Counted from the first letter of the stretch, positions 26,026 to 35,895 are shown. The stretch is 64,000 nucleotides of DNA from Rhizobium subbaraonis (GCF_900220975.1 NZ_OBQD01000008.1:62001-126000), one strand, 5' to 3'. The notes: generated by a model from the letters alone, not told the origin. Numbers and translations: made by a program.

Positions 26026-26102
26026 GGGGCGGCGAGAGGCGTTCGTCCGGAACGATCTTTCCGACCTTCCAACGGCACTGGCTCAGGCCAGCGGCCACGG
26101 GA

Positions 26103-28187
26103 TCAGAATTCCTCCCAGTCGCCGTCCTTGCTCTGCGACTTGGCGCCGAGAGCGCCCATCAGTTTCTGTTTCAGGAGGTGCGCCGGCGAGGCGACGGCTT
26201 TCGACGTCTCGCTGGCTGCCTTGACGTTCCACTGGCCAGCGGATTTGCGCGGAAGCCTGGTAACCGTGCCGGACGGCGCGGCAGGTGGCGCGGAGGTGTA
26301 CGATGCGTCCGGCTCGCGTTGCGTCGTTGCCGATCGCGGCGCCGGTGTCCCCTCCGATCCGGCGGCCTGCAGGCCCGGCGAACGGGAAGGCTGGCTGATG
26401 GCGTTGCCGACGTTGAAACGGCCGATCAGGCCATTGAGCGCCTGAACGTCGTTGGCAAGGCCGTGGCTGGCGGCGGTTGTCTCTTCCACCATGGCGGCGT
26501 TCTGCTGCGTTCCCTGATCCATGTTGCCTACGGCCGTATTGATCTCCGACAGGCCCAGCGCCTGTTCGCGGGCGGCCTGCACGATTGCCTGCACATGGCC
26601 GTTGATCTCCTGAACCTGGGTCACGATCGCCTGCAGCGCCGTACCGGTCTCGGCGACAAGCGCCACGCCGCTGCCCACATGTTCGCCGGAGGCGCCGACA
26701 AGGGCCTTGATCTCGCGGGCGGCTTTGGCCGAGCGCTGGGCGAGTTCGCGCACTTCCTGCGCCACGACGGCAAAGCCCTTGCCGGCTTCGCCGGCGCGTG
26801 CGGCCTCGACGCCGGCGTTCAGGGCCAGCAGGTTGGTCTGGAAGGCGATGTCGTCGATCACGCCGATGATGTTGCCAATCTCGCCGGAGGAGCGCTCGAT
26901 CTGCTGCATGGCGGCGATCGCACGGTGGACGATCTCGCCCGACCGTTCCGCGCCCTGGCGCGTACGGGCCACGAGCGCCCCGGCTTCCTCGGCGCGCCGC
27001 GTCGAATCCTTCACCGTGGTGGTGATCTGTTCCAGGGCCGCCGCCGTCTCCTCCACCGAGGCCGCCTGGTTTTCCGTCCGCCGCGCCAGCGAATCGGCAG
27101 CTGCGCGGATCTCCCGGGCGCTGGCGTCGATCGCCCTGGCATTGTCGCCGACCTCGCACAGCGCCTCGCGCAGGTGCGACACCGACGTATTGAAGTCCTG
27201 GCGCAGCCGGTCGAGGTCACCTTCGAAGGGCGTTTCGATCGAAGACGTCATGTCGCCGGCTGCAAGACGGCCAAGGGCCGCGCCGAGCGTGGCAACGGCG
27301 GCCTGCACCTTGCCGCTCTCGCGGTTGCGTTCCGCGTCGCGCGCCATGCGCTCGCCCTCGGCGATCGCGCGGTCGGACGTGGCCTGCCGCTCGAGCCGCA
27401 TCCGCTCCGCCGCATTGTCGCGGAAGACGGCGACGGCCGCCGCCATCTCGCCGATCTCGTCGCGCCGCTCCGCGTAGGGAATTTCCTGCCCGATATTGCC
27501 GTCGGCAACTCTGTTCATCGCGGCAGAAATGCCTCCGAGCGGGCGAACGACCCGGCGCTGCACGACGAAGATGGCGGCGATCGCGAGGCCGACCGAAAGC
27601 AGGAGGGATGCAATGGTCAGACGATAGGCGGAATCCTGCTCCGCCTGGGCTGCATCGATCGCCGCGGCCGTCGAGGTCTGGTTGGCGGCGATCAGGCTCT
27701 TCAGCGCGGTCTCGATGCTGTCGGCCTGCTGCTGCATCGGACCGTGGAATATCTCAAGCGCCGGCCCCTTGGCGGCAATGGCGGAGAACTGCTTCAGTTT
27801 CTCGGATTCGGCCAGGTAGGCGGCCAGGCTTGCCTTGATGGTGGCGACGGTTGCCGTGGCTTCCGCGGCGTCGGAGATGCTCGCCGCATAAGCGTCGATC
27901 CGCTTGCCGAGTGCATCGGCGCGCTCCGTGATCTGCGCCTCGATTGCGGTGAGTTCGTCCGGATCCATCGAAAGGAGATGGGCCGAATAGGTCCCGCTCA
28001 ATTCCGAGAAGGCGTTGCTGATTTGCAGGATTTCGCTCATCTGGGGCATGCGCTCCATGCCGATCCGCTCGAACTGGCCCGTGATCGTGGACAGCGAGCG
28101 GAACGCGACGGCGCCTTGCAGCGCTCCCAGAAGCACCATCAGGACGAAAAGGGTTGGAAGCAGTCTGCTGATCCGGACGGCACGCAT
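26103..28187 (-). CDS. Methyl-accepting chemotaxis protein with CheR-docking tail
   Basis: A 694-residue chemoreceptor. TM1 is near residues 10-30 and TM2 near 190-211 ([19 protein letters not shown]), enclosing a helical periplasmic sensor of about 160 residues. HAMP follows ([15 protein letters not shown]), then a second HAMP-like helix and the signalling domain with the highly conserved hairpin ([20 protein letters not shown]). The C-terminus is DWEEF, the type of pentapeptide that tethers CheR/CheB. The ligand is unknown. It ends convergently with epmB and starts 67 bases from a perfect CtrA-like box. Confidence 0.94.
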   Translation of the reverse strand: MRAVRISRLLPTLFVLMVLLGALQGAVAFRSLSTITGQFERIGMERMPQMSEILQISNAFSELSGTYSAHLLSMDPDELTAIEAQITERADALGKRIDAYAASISDAAEATATVATIKASLAAYLAESEKLKQFSAIAAKGPALEIFHGPMQQQADSIETALKSLIAANQTSTAAAIDAAQAEQDSAYRLTIASLLLSVGLAIAAIFVVQRRVVRPLGGISAAMNRVADGNIGQEIPYAERRDEIGEMAAAVAVFRDNAAERMRLERQATSDRAIAEGERMARDAERNRESGKVQAAVATLGAALGRLAAGDMTSSIETPFEGDLDRLRQDFNTSVSHLREALCEVGDNARAIDASAREIRAAADSLARRTENQAASVEETAAALEQITTTVKDSTRRAEEAGALVARTRQGAERSGEIVHRAIAAMQQIERSSGEIGNIIGVIDDIAFQTNLLALNAGVEAARAGEAGKGFAVVAQEVRELAQRSAKAAREIKALVGASGEHVGSGVALVAETGTALQAIVTQVQEINGHVQAIVQAAREQALGLSEINTAVGNMDQGTQQNAAMVEETTAASHGLANDVQALNGLIGRFNVGNAISQPSRSPGLQAAGSEGTPAPRSATTQREPDASYTSAPPAAPSGTVTRLPRKSAGQWNVKAASETSKAVASPAHLLKQKLMGALGAKSQSKDGDWEEF

Positions 28188-28253
28188 GTTAAAGTTCCCA
28201 AAGTATTTATTGTGATCCCAGTACTTTCGCGCCGGGAGTCTAGTGTCGGGCGT

Positions 28254-28269
28254 TTAATGGGGCCTTAAT
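28254..28269. promoter_or_regulatory. Perfect CtrA-type box between chemoreceptor and EI24-family genes
   Basis: TTAATGGGGCCTTAA is an exact TTAA-N7-TTAA, 67 bases upstream of the chemoreceptor start and 75 upstream of the EI24 gene. A GAGTC (CcrM-type site) lies at 28236-28240. Binding is inferred. Confidence 0.45.
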
Positions 28270-28343
28270 GAGGGTTGCCAAACCCTGCCTTGCGGGACGG
28301 TCGCCCACACCCTACATCGCTTCAGCAAAAAGGGAGTAGCAGC

Positions 28344-29057
28344 ATGATCCTCGACGCGGCGCGGCTGGCGCTGGCCAATCTTCTGGCACCGGAAACGCGG
28401 CGTGTTTTCTGGAAGGTTCTCGGACTGACGATCTTCGTCCTTGCGGTGCTGTGGTTCTCCCTGCGCGAGAGCTTCATCGCCTGGGTGCTGCCGTGGTTTG
28501 CCGGCTACATGCCGGCCATGCCTGACTGGGGGGTATGGCTGACATTCGTCTTTGGCATCGTGGCGAGCATCGGCCTTGCGCTGTCGATGGCGCTTCTGCT
28601 GGCTCCGGTCACCGCCGTCATTGCCGGCTTCTTCCTCGACGACGTGGCCGAGGTCGTGGAAAGGCGCGACTATCCCGCCGACCGGCCCGGCCGGGCCTTG
28701 CCGCTCGGTGCGGCGATCGCCGGATCGTTGAAGTTTCTGGGTGTGGTGCTGGCCGGCAACCTCGTCGCCCTGCTCCTGCTTTTCATTCCCGGCATCAACC
28801 TGATCGCGTTCTTCCTGGTCAACGGCTACCTGCTTGGGCGCGAGTTCTTCGAATTCGCCGCCATGCGCTTCCGCTCGCCGGAAGAGGCGCGCCTGTTCCG
28901 CGCCAAGCACGCCTCCACGGTCTTTCTGGCCGGCCTCGTCGTCGCGGCATTTCTCGCCGTGCCGATCGTCAACCTGCTGACGCCGCTCTTCGCCGCCGGC
29001 CTCATGGTTCATCTGCACAAGCTGCTTTCGCGCGAAGATCCTGGCTTTCGCGGCTGA
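28344..29057 (+). CDS. EI24/CysZ-like integral membrane protein
   Basis: A 237-residue protein with about four transmembrane stretches (LGLTIFVLAVLWFSL, WLTFVFGIVASIGLALSMALLLAPVTAVIAGF, LKFLGVVLAGNLVALLLLFIPGINLIAFFLVNGYLLGREFFE). The YLLGREFFE and FRSPEEARLFRAKH blocks are typical of the EI24 domain family, which includes the sulfate permease CysZ. A transport role is possible, but the substrate is not clear. ATG 28344 follows AGGGAG. It ends 2 bases before the convergent VOC gene. Confidence 0.8.
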   Translation: MILDAARLALANLLAPETRRVFWKVLGLTIFVLAVLWFSLRESFIAWVLPWFAGYMPAMPDWGVWLTFVFGIVASIGLALSMALLLAPVTAVIAGFFLDDVAEVVERRDYPADRPGRALPLGAAIAGSLKFLGVVLAGNLVALLLLFIPGINLIAFFLVNGYLLGREFFEFAAMRFRSPEEARLFRAKHASTVFLAGLVVAAFLAVPIVNLLTPLFAAGLMVHLHKLLSREDPGFRG

Positions 29058-29059
29058 CG

Positions 29060-29485
29060 CTACTTCGGCAATGCCGCCGGATCGTAGTGGCCCGCGAACG
29101 CCGCGCTGGGCGGGATCGGCTTGATGACGTCGATCAGCACGCCATTCGGATCGGCGGTGATGAAGTGCCGCTGGCCGAAGGCTTCGTCACAGATGTCCTT
29201 CAGGATCGGGAGGCCGGCGGCGCGGCAGGCAACGTATACCGCATCCACGTCATCGACTTCAAAATTGAGAAGGATGCCCGAGGCCTTACCCCGTCCGGAC
29301 AGCGGGATCGTCTCGTGCTGGCCGTCCAGGACCGCAAGCGTCACATGCTCGTCCTCGATCGATTGCAGGTGAACGTACCAGTCGCTTGAGAAGAGGGGCG
29401 TGAAACGGAAATGCTCGCGGTAGAATGCCGCGGTTCCGGGCACGTCGTCGGTCATGATGACGGGATAGTAGCTCGTGCATTTCAT
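29060..29485 (-). CDS. VOC superfamily protein (glyoxalase/bleomycin resistance-like)
   Basis: A 141-residue vicinal-oxygen-chelate protein with two beta-alpha-beta-beta-beta modules ([23 protein letters not shown] and [20 protein letters not shown]). It resembles the PhnB/glyoxalase-like group that binds metal and small molecules. Start ATG 29485 follows AAGGGGAAA. It diverges from a TetR gene and the shared region carries operator-like repeats, so the regulator probably controls it. The chemical function is unknown. Confidence 0.82.
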   Translation of the reverse strand: MKCTSYYPVIMTDDVPGTAAFYREHFRFTPLFSSDWYVHLQSIEDEHVTLAVLDGQHETIPLSGRGKASGILLNFEVDDVDAVYVACRAAGLPILKDICDEAFGQRHFITADPNGVLIDVIKPIPPSAAFAGHYDPAALPK

Positions 29486-29508
29486 CACTTTCCCCTTCTT
29501 GATGGGTA

Positions 29509-29555
29509 ACGTACAATCTGTATGTCTTTATTTAACATACATGCAGACTGTATGT
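29509..29555. promoter_or_regulatory. TetR operator region with three TGTATGT/ACATACA half-sites
   Basis: Half-sites lie at 29519-29525 (TGTATGT), 29535-29541 (ACATACA) and 29549-29555 (TGTATGT). The last two form a 21-bp imperfect palindrome centred on 29545. CTGTATGT recurs at 30-bp distance, or three helical turns. The region sits between divergent VOC and TetR genes, as expected for a TetR-autoregulated switch. Confidence 0.65.
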
Positions 29556-29567
29556 AAAGGAGGGGCT

Positions 29568-30143
29568 GTGAGCCGCAGCAACAGGGACCGGACGGAGGCG
29601 ACGCGCGCCGCGCTCATCGATGCCGCGCGCAGGCTTTTCGTGGAAAAGGGATATGCCGAGACGGCCACGCCCGACATCGTCGCCGCAGCCGGTGTCACCC
29701 GGGGCGCGCTCTATCATCATTTCGAGGACAAGAAGGCGTTGTTCCTCGCTGTCGTCGAACGGGAGGCTGCCAGGGTTGCGGCGGAGATCGAGGCGTCGTC
29801 TGCGACGGCCGGCGACGCGCGCGCAGCCCTTCTTGCCGGTGCGCGCGGATATTTCGACGCGATGTCGGTCGAGGGGCGCACGCGCCTCTTGCTGCTGGAA
29901 GCGCCGGCCGTACTCGGCGCGGCGGCCGTCGCCGCCCTCGACCGCGACAATGCGGAAGGGGCGTTGCGCATCGGCCTGACGGCGCTGCTGCAGCACCAGG
30001 AGGGCCGGATCCCTCTCGTGGAGCAACTGACGGCATTGCTATCGTCGGCGTTCGACCGCGCGGCGCTCGAGATTGCCGCCGGCGGCAAGCGCTCCCACTT
30101 CGAGGCGGCGATCGCGGAAGTGCTGGACGGGCTTTCGGCCTGA
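29568..30143 (+). CDS. TetR family transcriptional regulator
   Basis: A 191-residue one-domain repressor. The N-terminal helix-turn-helix covers about residues 10-56 (ATRAALIDAARRLFVEKGYAE, ATPDIVAAAGVTRGALYHHFEDKKALF), and the C-terminal part is a helical ligand domain without recognised specificity. GTG 29568 is chosen because a strong AAAGGAGGGG lies 5-13 bases before it; upstream in-frame starts would run through the operator. It likely represses itself and the divergent VOC gene. Confidence 0.9.
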   Translation: MSRSNRDRTEATRAALIDAARRLFVEKGYAETATPDIVAAAGVTRGALYHHFEDKKALFLAVVEREAARVAAEIEASSATAGDARAALLAGARGYFDAMSVEGRTRLLLLEAPAVLGAAAVAALDRDNAEGALRIGLTALLQHQEGRIPLVEQLTALLSSAFDRAALEIAAGGKRSHFEAAIAEVLDGLSA

Positions 30144-30162
30144 TCGATCGGGACAGGCTGCT

Positions 30163-30936
30163 CTACTGCGCCGCGACGATCGCCTGCGGCGGCAGTTCCA
30201 CGAGAGGTGCGGGAATGTCGCAGGTCTTCTCTGCAGACTTGCAGATGTCGGCGATGACGCAACGTTCGCATTCAGGCTTTCGCGCCTTGCAGACATAGCG
30301 GCCGTGCAGGATCAGCCAGTGGTGGGCGTGGTAGAGATATTCGCCCGGCACGATCTTCATCAGATGATCTTCGACTTCGTCCGGGGTCTTGCCCGGTGCC
30401 AGACAGATCCGGTTGGCGATGCGGAAGATGTGGGTATCGACCGCCATCGTCGCCTGGCCGAACGCCATGGACAGCACCACGTTCGCCGTCTTGCGGCCGA
30501 CGCCCGGCAGCGTCACCAGTTCCTCGCGCGTGCGCGGTACCTCGCCGCCGAATTCTTCGACGAGCTTCCGGCTCAGCGCGATCACGTTTTTGGCCTTGTT
30601 GCGATAGAGCCCGATCGTCTTGATGTAGTCGCGCACCTTGTCCTCGCCGACCGCGAGCATCTTTTCCGGCGTATCGGCAACCTTGAAGAGCGCCCGCGTC
30701 GCCTTGTTGACGCCGGCATCGGTCGCCTGCGCCGAAAGGGCGACGGCAACGACGAGCGTGAACGGGTTGACGTGCTCCAGTTCGCCCTTGGGCTCCGGCC
30801 TTTGGATGGAGAAGCGCCGGAAGATCTCGCGCACCTCTTCGCGCGAGTACGCCGTCCTCGGCCTCCTGCTGACGCGCTTCGGAGCTGAGCGCGACGCTGG
30901 CGCAGCGACGATCGATTTCGGTTTCGCCTTCTTCAT
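30163..30936 (-). CDS. nth: Endonuclease III
   Basis: A bifunctional DNA glycosylase/AP lyase that removes oxidised pyrimidines. The helix-hairpin-helix (LPGVGRKTANVVL) carries the catalytic Lys, and the Asp lies in VDTHIFRI. The 4Fe-4S cluster cysteines follow the exact C-x6-C-x2-C-x5-C spacing near the C-terminus. The 257 residues include an extra basic N-terminal tail (MKKAKPKSIVAAP...) of about 40 residues. It diverges from a DUF2244 gene across 22 bases. Confidence 0.96.
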   Translation of the reverse strand: MKKAKPKSIVAAPASRSAPKRVSRRPRTAYSREEVREIFRRFSIQRPEPKGELEHVNPFTLVVAVALSAQATDAGVNKATRALFKVADTPEKMLAVGEDKVRDYIKTIGLYRNKAKNVIALSRKLVEEFGGEVPRTREELVTLPGVGRKTANVVLSMAFGQATMAVDTHIFRIANRICLAPGKTPDEVEDHLMKIVPGEYLYHAHHWLILHGRYVCKARKPECERCVIADICKSAEKTCDIPAPLVELPPQAIVAAQ

Positions 30937-30958
30937 GCTGCCTCTATAGTCAGTGGTC

Positions 30959-31474
30959 ATGAGCGATGGCAACGACGATATCAGCCTGGATGACCGGCCC
31001 CTGAATGATCGGCCCGTGTTCTTCGCCGAACTCAGGCCGCATCGTTCGCTGGGCCAGCGCGGCCATTTCGTCTTCTTTCTCGTCGCGGGAATGCTGACCG
31101 TGGCGCATATGGCCATCTTCCTGATCTCCGGCGCCTGGCCGATCGTGATGTTCTTCGGCGTGGACTTTCTGATCCTGTTCGGTGCGTTCTGGCTCAACAA
31201 TCGCGCTGCCCGGGCATGCGAACTGGTCGAAGTCTCGCGTACCAGCATCTCGATCCGCAAGCGCGCCCCGTCCGGCTGCGAGACCGCGCATGAGTTCAAT
31301 CCTTTCTGGGCGCGCTTCCAGGTTTCCCGCAAGGAGGAGATCGGAATTACGGACATGTCGGTCAGCGGTCAGGGCAGGCGCACCGACGTCGGGTCCTTTC
31401 TCCATCTCGACGACCGCGAACGCTTTGCTTCAACCTTTGCCGGCGCGCTGGCCCGCGTGAAGCGCGGGCTCTGA
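30959..31474 (+). CDS. DUF2244 domain membrane protein
   Basis: A 171-residue protein with two adjacent transmembrane helices (GHFVFFLVAGMLTVAHMAIFLI and WPIVMFFGVDFLILFGAFWLNN) followed by a small cytoplasmic beta domain. It matches DUF2244, a family of unknown function in alphaproteobacteria, usually encoded next to nth as here. ATG 30959 is chosen because the upstream GTG would crowd the nth start. Confidence 0.82.
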   Translation: MSDGNDDISLDDRPLNDRPVFFAELRPHRSLGQRGHFVFFLVAGMLTVAHMAIFLISGAWPIVMFFGVDFLILFGAFWLNNRAARACELVEVSRTSISIRKRAPSGCETAHEFNPFWARFQVSRKEEIGITDMSVSGQGRRTDVGSFLHLDDRERFASTFAGALARVKRGL

Positions 31475-31558
31475 CGACCGAGGCGGGTTCTTGCGGGGCA
31501 AGTTTCGGGTGGCGCTGTGGCTGGCGGCGTGTTTTCCTGCTGCCACAGGAGACGAACG

Positions 31559-32431
31559 ATGAACATGACCGCCACACTGAAGTCCGACATCACCCCGCAA
31601 GGGGCGGACTACGAAACTGTCCGGCAGGTGATCGAGCTGATCACCGAGGACTATCGCGACCAGCCGTCGCTCGAGGATATCGCGGCCCGGCTGAAGCAGC
31701 CGCCGACGCAGTTGCAGAAGACGTTTACCCGCTGGGCCGGCCTTTCTCCGAAGGCGTTTCTGCAGGCGGTGACCTTGGACCACGCCAAGCGCCTCCTTCG
31801 CCAGGAATCGATGCCGCTTCTGGAAACGAGCATCGAGATAGGCCTGTCCGGTCCCGGCCGCCTGCATGATCTCTTCGTCACCCACGAAGCCATGTCGCCG
31901 GGCGAATGGAAGGCGCGCGGCGCCGGTCTGACGATCCGCTATGGCTTCCATCCTTCGCCCTTCGGCCAAGCCCTGGTGATGGCCACCGAGCGCGGGCTTG
32001 CCGGCCTGGCATTCGCAGACGACGGCAACGAGCAGGCCTGTCTCGACGACATGACCTGCCGTTGGCCCAACGCGACCTATGTCCGCGACCAGGAAGCAAC
32101 CGCCCCCTATGCCGCGCGGATTTTCGATCCCGGGCGTTGGCGTCCGGAGGAGCCGTTGCGCATCGTGCTTATCGGGTCCGACTTCCAGGTCCGCGTCTGG
32201 CAGGCGCTGTTGCGCATTCCGATGGGCAAGGCCGTGACCTATTCGGATATCGCCGGAGAACTCGGCCAGCCCACCGCCTCGCGGGCGGTCGGCGCCGCGG
32301 TGGGGCGCAACCCGATCTCCTTCGTCGTGCCCTGCCATCGCGCGCTCGGCAAGAGCGGTGCGCTGACCGGATATCACTGGGGCCTCACCCGCAAGCGTGC
32401 CATGCTCGGCTGGGAAGCGGGCAAGGCGTGA
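31559..32431 (+). CDS. AraC-type HTH / methylated-DNA-cysteine S-methyltransferase fusion
   Basis: A 290-residue protein. Its N-terminal part (about residues 15-105) is an AraC helix-turn-helix (LEDIAARLKQPPTQLQKTFTRWAGLSPKAF), and its C-terminal part is an Ogt/MGMT domain with the acceptor cysteine in VVPCHRALG. This is the architecture of Ada without the N-terminal zinc/phosphotriester domain, so it can repair O6-alkylguanine, but the known Ada switch by Cys methylation is absent. The start is ATG 31559 after GGAGACGAAC. A strong terminator follows. Confidence 0.9.
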   Translation: MNMTATLKSDITPQGADYETVRQVIELITEDYRDQPSLEDIAARLKQPPTQLQKTFTRWAGLSPKAFLQAVTLDHAKRLLRQESMPLLETSIEIGLSGPGRLHDLFVTHEAMSPGEWKARGAGLTIRYGFHPSPFGQALVMATERGLAGLAFADDGNEQACLDDMTCRWPNATYVRDQEATAPYAARIFDPGRWRPEEPLRIVLIGSDFQVRVWQALLRIPMGKAVTYSDIAGELGQPTASRAVGAAVGRNPISFVVPCHRALGKSGALTGYHWGLTRKRAMLGWEAGKA

Positions 32432-32436
32432 TACAA

Positions 32437-32460
32437 AAAGGGCCGCGCAAGCGGCCCTTT
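32437..32460. terminator. Bidirectional rho-independent terminator
   Basis: A perfect 10-bp stem (AAAGGGCCGC / GCGGCCCTTT) around a GCAA tetraloop, with A-rich and T-rich flanks. It lies between the convergent AraC-Ogt and gpmA genes and should stop both. Confidence 0.9.
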
Positions 32461-32482
32461 CGTCTGATCTTCGTCGTTGCGC

Positions 32483-33118
32483 TCAGTGCGCGCCGGACAT
32501 GTCGCCGAGCACTTCCTTGGAGGCGACGGTCGAATCCGCGTTCAACCGATAGACCATCGGCACGCCGGTTGCGAGGTTGAGGTCCAGCACCTGCTCCTTC
32601 GTCAGCCGGTCGAGCACCATCACGAGCGCACGCAGCGAGTTGCCGTGGGCGGCGACCAGCACCGTCTGCCCTGCAAGCACACGCGGCAGGATGTCGGTCA
32701 GGTAATAGGGCCAGACGCGGGCGCCGGTGTCGCGCAGGCTTTCGCCGCCCGGCGGCGGAACATCGTAGGAGCGGCGCCAGATGTGCACCTGCTCCTCGCC
32801 CCACTTGGCGCGGGCGTCGTCCTTGTTGAGGCCGGAGAGGTCGCCGTAGTCGCGCTCGTTCAGCGCCTGGTTGCGGATTGTCTCCAGGTCTGGCTGGCCG
32901 ACATTGTCGAGCACGATCTGGCAGGTCTTCTGCGCGCGGGAAAGATCGGATGTAAAGGCGATGTCGAACTTGATGCCGGTATCGGCCAGCGCCTTGCCTC
33001 CGGCATTGGCTTCCTCGACGCCAAGCGGCGTCAGGTCCGGATCCTTCCAGCCGGTGAACAGGTTCTTCAGGTTCCATTCGCTCTGGCCGTGGCGAACAAG
33101 GACAAGGGTTCCGCTCAT
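32483..33118 (-). CDS. gpmA: 2,3-bisphosphoglycerate-dependent phosphoglycerate mutase
   Basis: A 211-residue glycolytic mutase converting 3- to 2-phosphoglycerate. The phosphohistidine motif is [24 protein letters not shown]. The second histidine is in [14 protein letters not shown]. It is the last gene of a leftward run from mgsA and ends at the shared terminator. Confidence 0.96.
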   Translation of the reverse strand: MSGTLVLVRHGQSEWNLKNLFTGWKDPDLTPLGVEEANAGGKALADTGIKFDIAFTSDLSRAQKTCQIVLDNVGQPDLETIRNQALNERDYGDLSGLNKDDARAKWGEEQVHIWRRSYDVPPPGGESLRDTGARVWPYYLTDILPRVLAGQTVLVAAHGNSLRALVMVLDRLTKEQVLDLNLATGVPMVYRLNADSTVASKEVLGDMSGAH

Positions 33119-33149
33119 GTGGTCTTCGCTCCTCGCGTTGGGATTGGGG

Positions 33150-33968
33150 TCAGTTCAGCCCGAGCACGTCGAGCATTGAATAGCGTCCGGGTTTCTTGTC
33201 GCGCGCCCACAAGGCAGCCTTGACGGCACCGCGCGCGAAGATCGAACGGTCGATCGCACTATGGGAAAGGGTGACGGTCTCGCCCTCGCCGGCCAGCAGC
33301 ACCGAGTGCTCGCCGATCACCGAGCCGCCGCGCAGGGTGGCGAAGCCGATCGTGCCGGAAACACGGGCCCCGGTGTGTCCGTCGCGGACCCGGACGGCGT
33401 TTTCGGCAAGCGGGATGCCGCGGCCCTGAGCGGCGGCCTCGCCGAGCAGGAGTGCAGTGCCGGAAGGCGCATCGACCTTGTGGCGATGATGCATTTCCAC
33501 GATCTCGATGTCCCAGTCGGTCGCGTCCAGCGCCTTCGCCGCCTGCCGCGTCATCACCGAGAGAAGATTGACGCCGAGGCTCATGTTGCCGGACTTGACG
33601 ACACGGGCATGGCGGGCGGCAGCCCCAATTCTGTCCTCGTCCTCCGCGGAGCAACCGGTCGTTCCGATGACGTGGACGATCCGCGCCTGTGCGGCGAGCC
33701 CAGCGAACTCGACGGTGATGTCGGGCTTTGTGAAGTCGAGCACGCCTTCGGCCTCGACGAAGGCCTCGAGCGGCTGGTCCGTCACGGGGATGCCGATCGG
33801 CCCCAGGCCCGCCAGTTCGCCTGCGTCCTTGCCGACAAAGGGAGAACCGGGGCGGACGACGGCTGCATGCAGCTTTGCGCCATCCATCGCATGGACGGTT
33901 CTGATCAGCGCCTGGCCCATGCGGCCGCTCGCTCCGACCACGACAAGCTTCATGTCCGCTGCCGTCAT
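33150..33968 (-). CDS. dapB: 4-hydroxy-tetrahydrodipicolinate reductase
   Basis: Catalyses the NAD(P)H reduction step of the diaminopimelate/lysine pathway. The nucleotide loop is [14 protein letters not shown]. The family signature is [23 protein letters not shown] 33968 overlaps the stop of the upstream ABC exporter gene (ATGA), which suggests coupling; the more usual start would be ATG 33953 ([10 protein letters not shown]). gpmA follows after 31 bases. Confidence 0.96.
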   Translation of the reverse strand: MTAADMKLVVVGASGRMGQALIRTVHAMDGAKLHAAVVRPGSPFVGKDAGELAGLGPIGIPVTDQPLEAFVEAEGVLDFTKPDITVEFAGLAAQARIVHVIGTTGCSAEDEDRIGAAARHARVVKSGNMSLGVNLLSVMTRQAAKALDATDWDIEIVEMHHRHKVDAPSGTALLLGEAAAQGRGIPLAENAVRVRDGHTGARVSGTIGFATLRGGSVIGEHSVLLAGEGETVTLSHSAIDRSIFARGAVKAALWARDKKPGRYSMLDVLGLN

Positions 33969-35779
33969 TCTCCCGCTTCCTTCTCGTTTTCCTGCATTGG
34001 GACGCCCGGTGCCTGCAGGTTGTGCAGGCGAGCGTAGAGACCGTCGATCCGCCCTGCAAGGATGTCATGGGTGCCCTCTTCGGCGACCGTCCCGCTCTGC
34101 ATGACGATGATCTTGTCGGCGTTGACGACGGTCGACAGGCGATGGGCGATCACCACCACCGTCCGGCCGCTCATGGCGTGCTCCAGCGCCTTCTGCACGG
34201 CCTGTTCGGATTCGGTGTCGAGTGCCGAGGTCGCCTCGTCGAGCAGCAGGATCGGCGCGTTGCGCACCAGCGCGCGGGCGATCGACAGCCGCTGGCGCTG
34301 GCCGCCGGAGAGCGTCACGCCGTTTTCGCCGACCGGCGTCTCGTATCCCTGTGGCTGATCGAGGATGAAGTCATGCGCGTAGGCGAGCCTGGCGGCTTCC
34401 TCGACCTCTGCATCGCTCGCCTCCGGGCGGCCGTAACGGATGTTGTCCCGGATCGTCCCCTCGAACAGATAGGGTTGCTGGGAGACATAGGCGAGGTTGT
34501 TGCGCAGCGATTGCTTGGTGACGTTGGCAATGTCCTGTCCGTCGATCAGGATCTGTCCCGAAGCCGGATCGTAGAAGCGCGGAATGAGGCTGATGACGGT
34601 CGACTTTCCCGCCCCCGACGGTCCGACGAGCGCGGTCGTCCTGCCGCCCTCGGCAATGAAGCTCACACCGTTGAGGATGCTCTTGCCGCCATTGGCATAG
34701 GAGAACGACACGTCGCGGAATTCGATCGTGGCCTGGGTGACAGCGAGCGGCTTGGCGTCTGGCTTGTCGCGCTGGTGCGGCTCGATGTCGAGAATCTCGT
34801 AGATCATCCGCGCATTGACCACGGCGCGCTCCATCTGCACCTGCAGCCGCGCCAGGCGCCGGGCCGGATCATAAGCCATCAGAAGCGCGGCGATGAAGGC
34901 GAAGAAGGCGCCTGGCAGAACCCCGCCATAGATCGCCTGATAGGCGGAATAGCCGAGCACGCTCGCGATCGCCACGCCCGCGAACGTTTCGGTCATCGGC
35001 GCCGTCCGCTCGGACAGCCGCGCGATCCGGTTTGAGCGCTTCTCCGCCTGGTCGATAATCGTTTCCACTTTGGAGCGGAGCTGATCCTCCATCGTGAAGG
35101 CCTTGACGATGCTGATGCCCTGGATCGTCTCCTGGATCGCGCCGAGCACGTGGCTGTTGATGACGACGGATTCGCGGGTTGCGGACTTGAGCCGCTTGGA
35201 CACGTAGCGAAGGCCGAGCAGAAGCGGCGGGGCGACGAGGAAGACGATCGCCGTCAGCAGCGGGTCCTTAGAGATCATCACGCCGATCAGCGCTATCAGC
35301 GTCAGGAAATCGCGTGCGATCGACGTCACGGTCATGTTGAGGACGTCGCGGATGCCGTTGATGTTCTGGTTGATCTGTGCTGCCAGACGCGCCGAGCGTG
35401 CCTCGCTGAAGAAGCCGACGCTCAGCGACATCAGGTGCGAATAGAGCCGCCGCTGATAGTTTGCGACGATGTTGTTGCCGATTTTCGACAGGGTGACGGC
35501 CTGGCCGTAGGTGGCGAAGCCGCGCAGGATGAAGGCGATCAGGATCGCCCCGCAGATCCAGGCGACTAGGTCGGCCCTCCGGTTGGCAAACGCTTCGTTG
35601 ACCACCGCTTCCATGATCCAGGCGGTGAAGGCGGTGGAGCCCGCGACGACGACGAGGCAGAAGATCGCGAAAGCATAGCCGCGAATGTGGTTGCGGCCGT
35701 TCTCCGCAATGACGCGCTTCAGAACGCCGGTGATCGTTTCGGCACTGACGTGACGATCGGTACGGCTCTTTTCGCTCAA
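33965..35779 (-). CDS. MsbA-type ABC transporter, fused permease and ATPase
   Basis: A 604-residue half-transporter. Six transmembrane helices occupy about residues 30-320, and the ATPase domain follows with Walker [10 protein letters not shown], signature [15 protein letters not shown], Walker [13 protein letters not shown] and the H-loop AHRLSTV. It should work as a homodimer in the inner membrane. The family includes lipid A flippase MsbA and peptide or drug exporters; the substrate is not determined here. Its place between glk and dapB is conserved in Rhizobiales as far as I can recall. Confidence 0.92.
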   Translation of the reverse strand: MSEKSRTDRHVSAETITGVLKRVIAENGRNHIRGYAFAIFCLVVVAGSTAFTAWIMEAVVNEAFANRRADLVAWICGAILIAFILRGFATYGQAVTLSKIGNNIVANYQRRLYSHLMSLSVGFFSEARSARLAAQINQNINGIRDVLNMTVTSIARDFLTLIALIGVMISKDPLLTAIVFLVAPPLLLGLRYVSKRLKSATRESVVINSHVLGAIQETIQGISIVKAFTMEDQLRSKVETIIDQAEKRSNRIARLSERTAPMTETFAGVAIASVLGYSAYQAIYGGVLPGAFFAFIAALLMAYDPARRLARLQVQMERAVVNARMIYEILDIEPHQRDKPDAKPLAVTQATIEFRDVSFSYANGGKSILNGVSFIAEGGRTTALVGPSGAGKSTVISLIPRFYDPASGQILIDGQDIANVTKQSLRNNLAYVSQQPYLFEGTIRDNIRYGRPEASDAEVEEAARLAYAHDFILDQPQGYETPVGENGVTLSGGQRQRLSIARALVRNAPILLLDEATSALDTESEQAVQKALEHAMSGRTVVVIAHRLSTVVNADKIIVMQSGTVAEEGTHDILAGRIDGLYARLHNLQAPGVPMQENEKEAGE

Positions 35780-35806
35780 TAACCCATCTTTCCTGCAGCT
35801 GCGTAG

Positions 35807-35830
35807 GATGCCCGCTCCGGAGCGGGCATC
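35807..35830. repeat. 24-bp perfect palindrome between glk and the ABC transporter gene
   Basis: A perfect inverted repeat with 12-bp arms (GATGCCCGCTCC and its complement) and no spacer. It lies 65 bases past the glk stop and 27 before the transporter start. No T-run follows on either strand, so it could be a weak terminator, an RNA-processing stem or a protein site. Confidence 0.6.
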
Positions 35831-35895
35831 TGTTGCGCCGCTCTATAGTGCCTCGCAGGCAATTTGGCGAGTCTGCCGTTGCGCAAAGCGGCCGC

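Noticed and set aside
26079-26097. CTGGC-TCAG-GCCAG hairpin between epmB and the chemoreceptor gene
   Set aside because: A five-base-pair stem without a T-run is too weak to call a terminator.
25254-28268. A 1004-codon open frame on the plus strand, antisense to the chemoreceptor gene
   Set aside because: It overlaps epmB in another frame and the whole receptor gene; the translation is rich in Arg, Gly and His with no domain, and is a GC-rich shadow.
30937-31356. An N-terminal extension of nth by about 140 codons in the same frame
   Set aside because: It would run fully through the divergent DUF2244 gene, and Nth proteins are complete from 30936.
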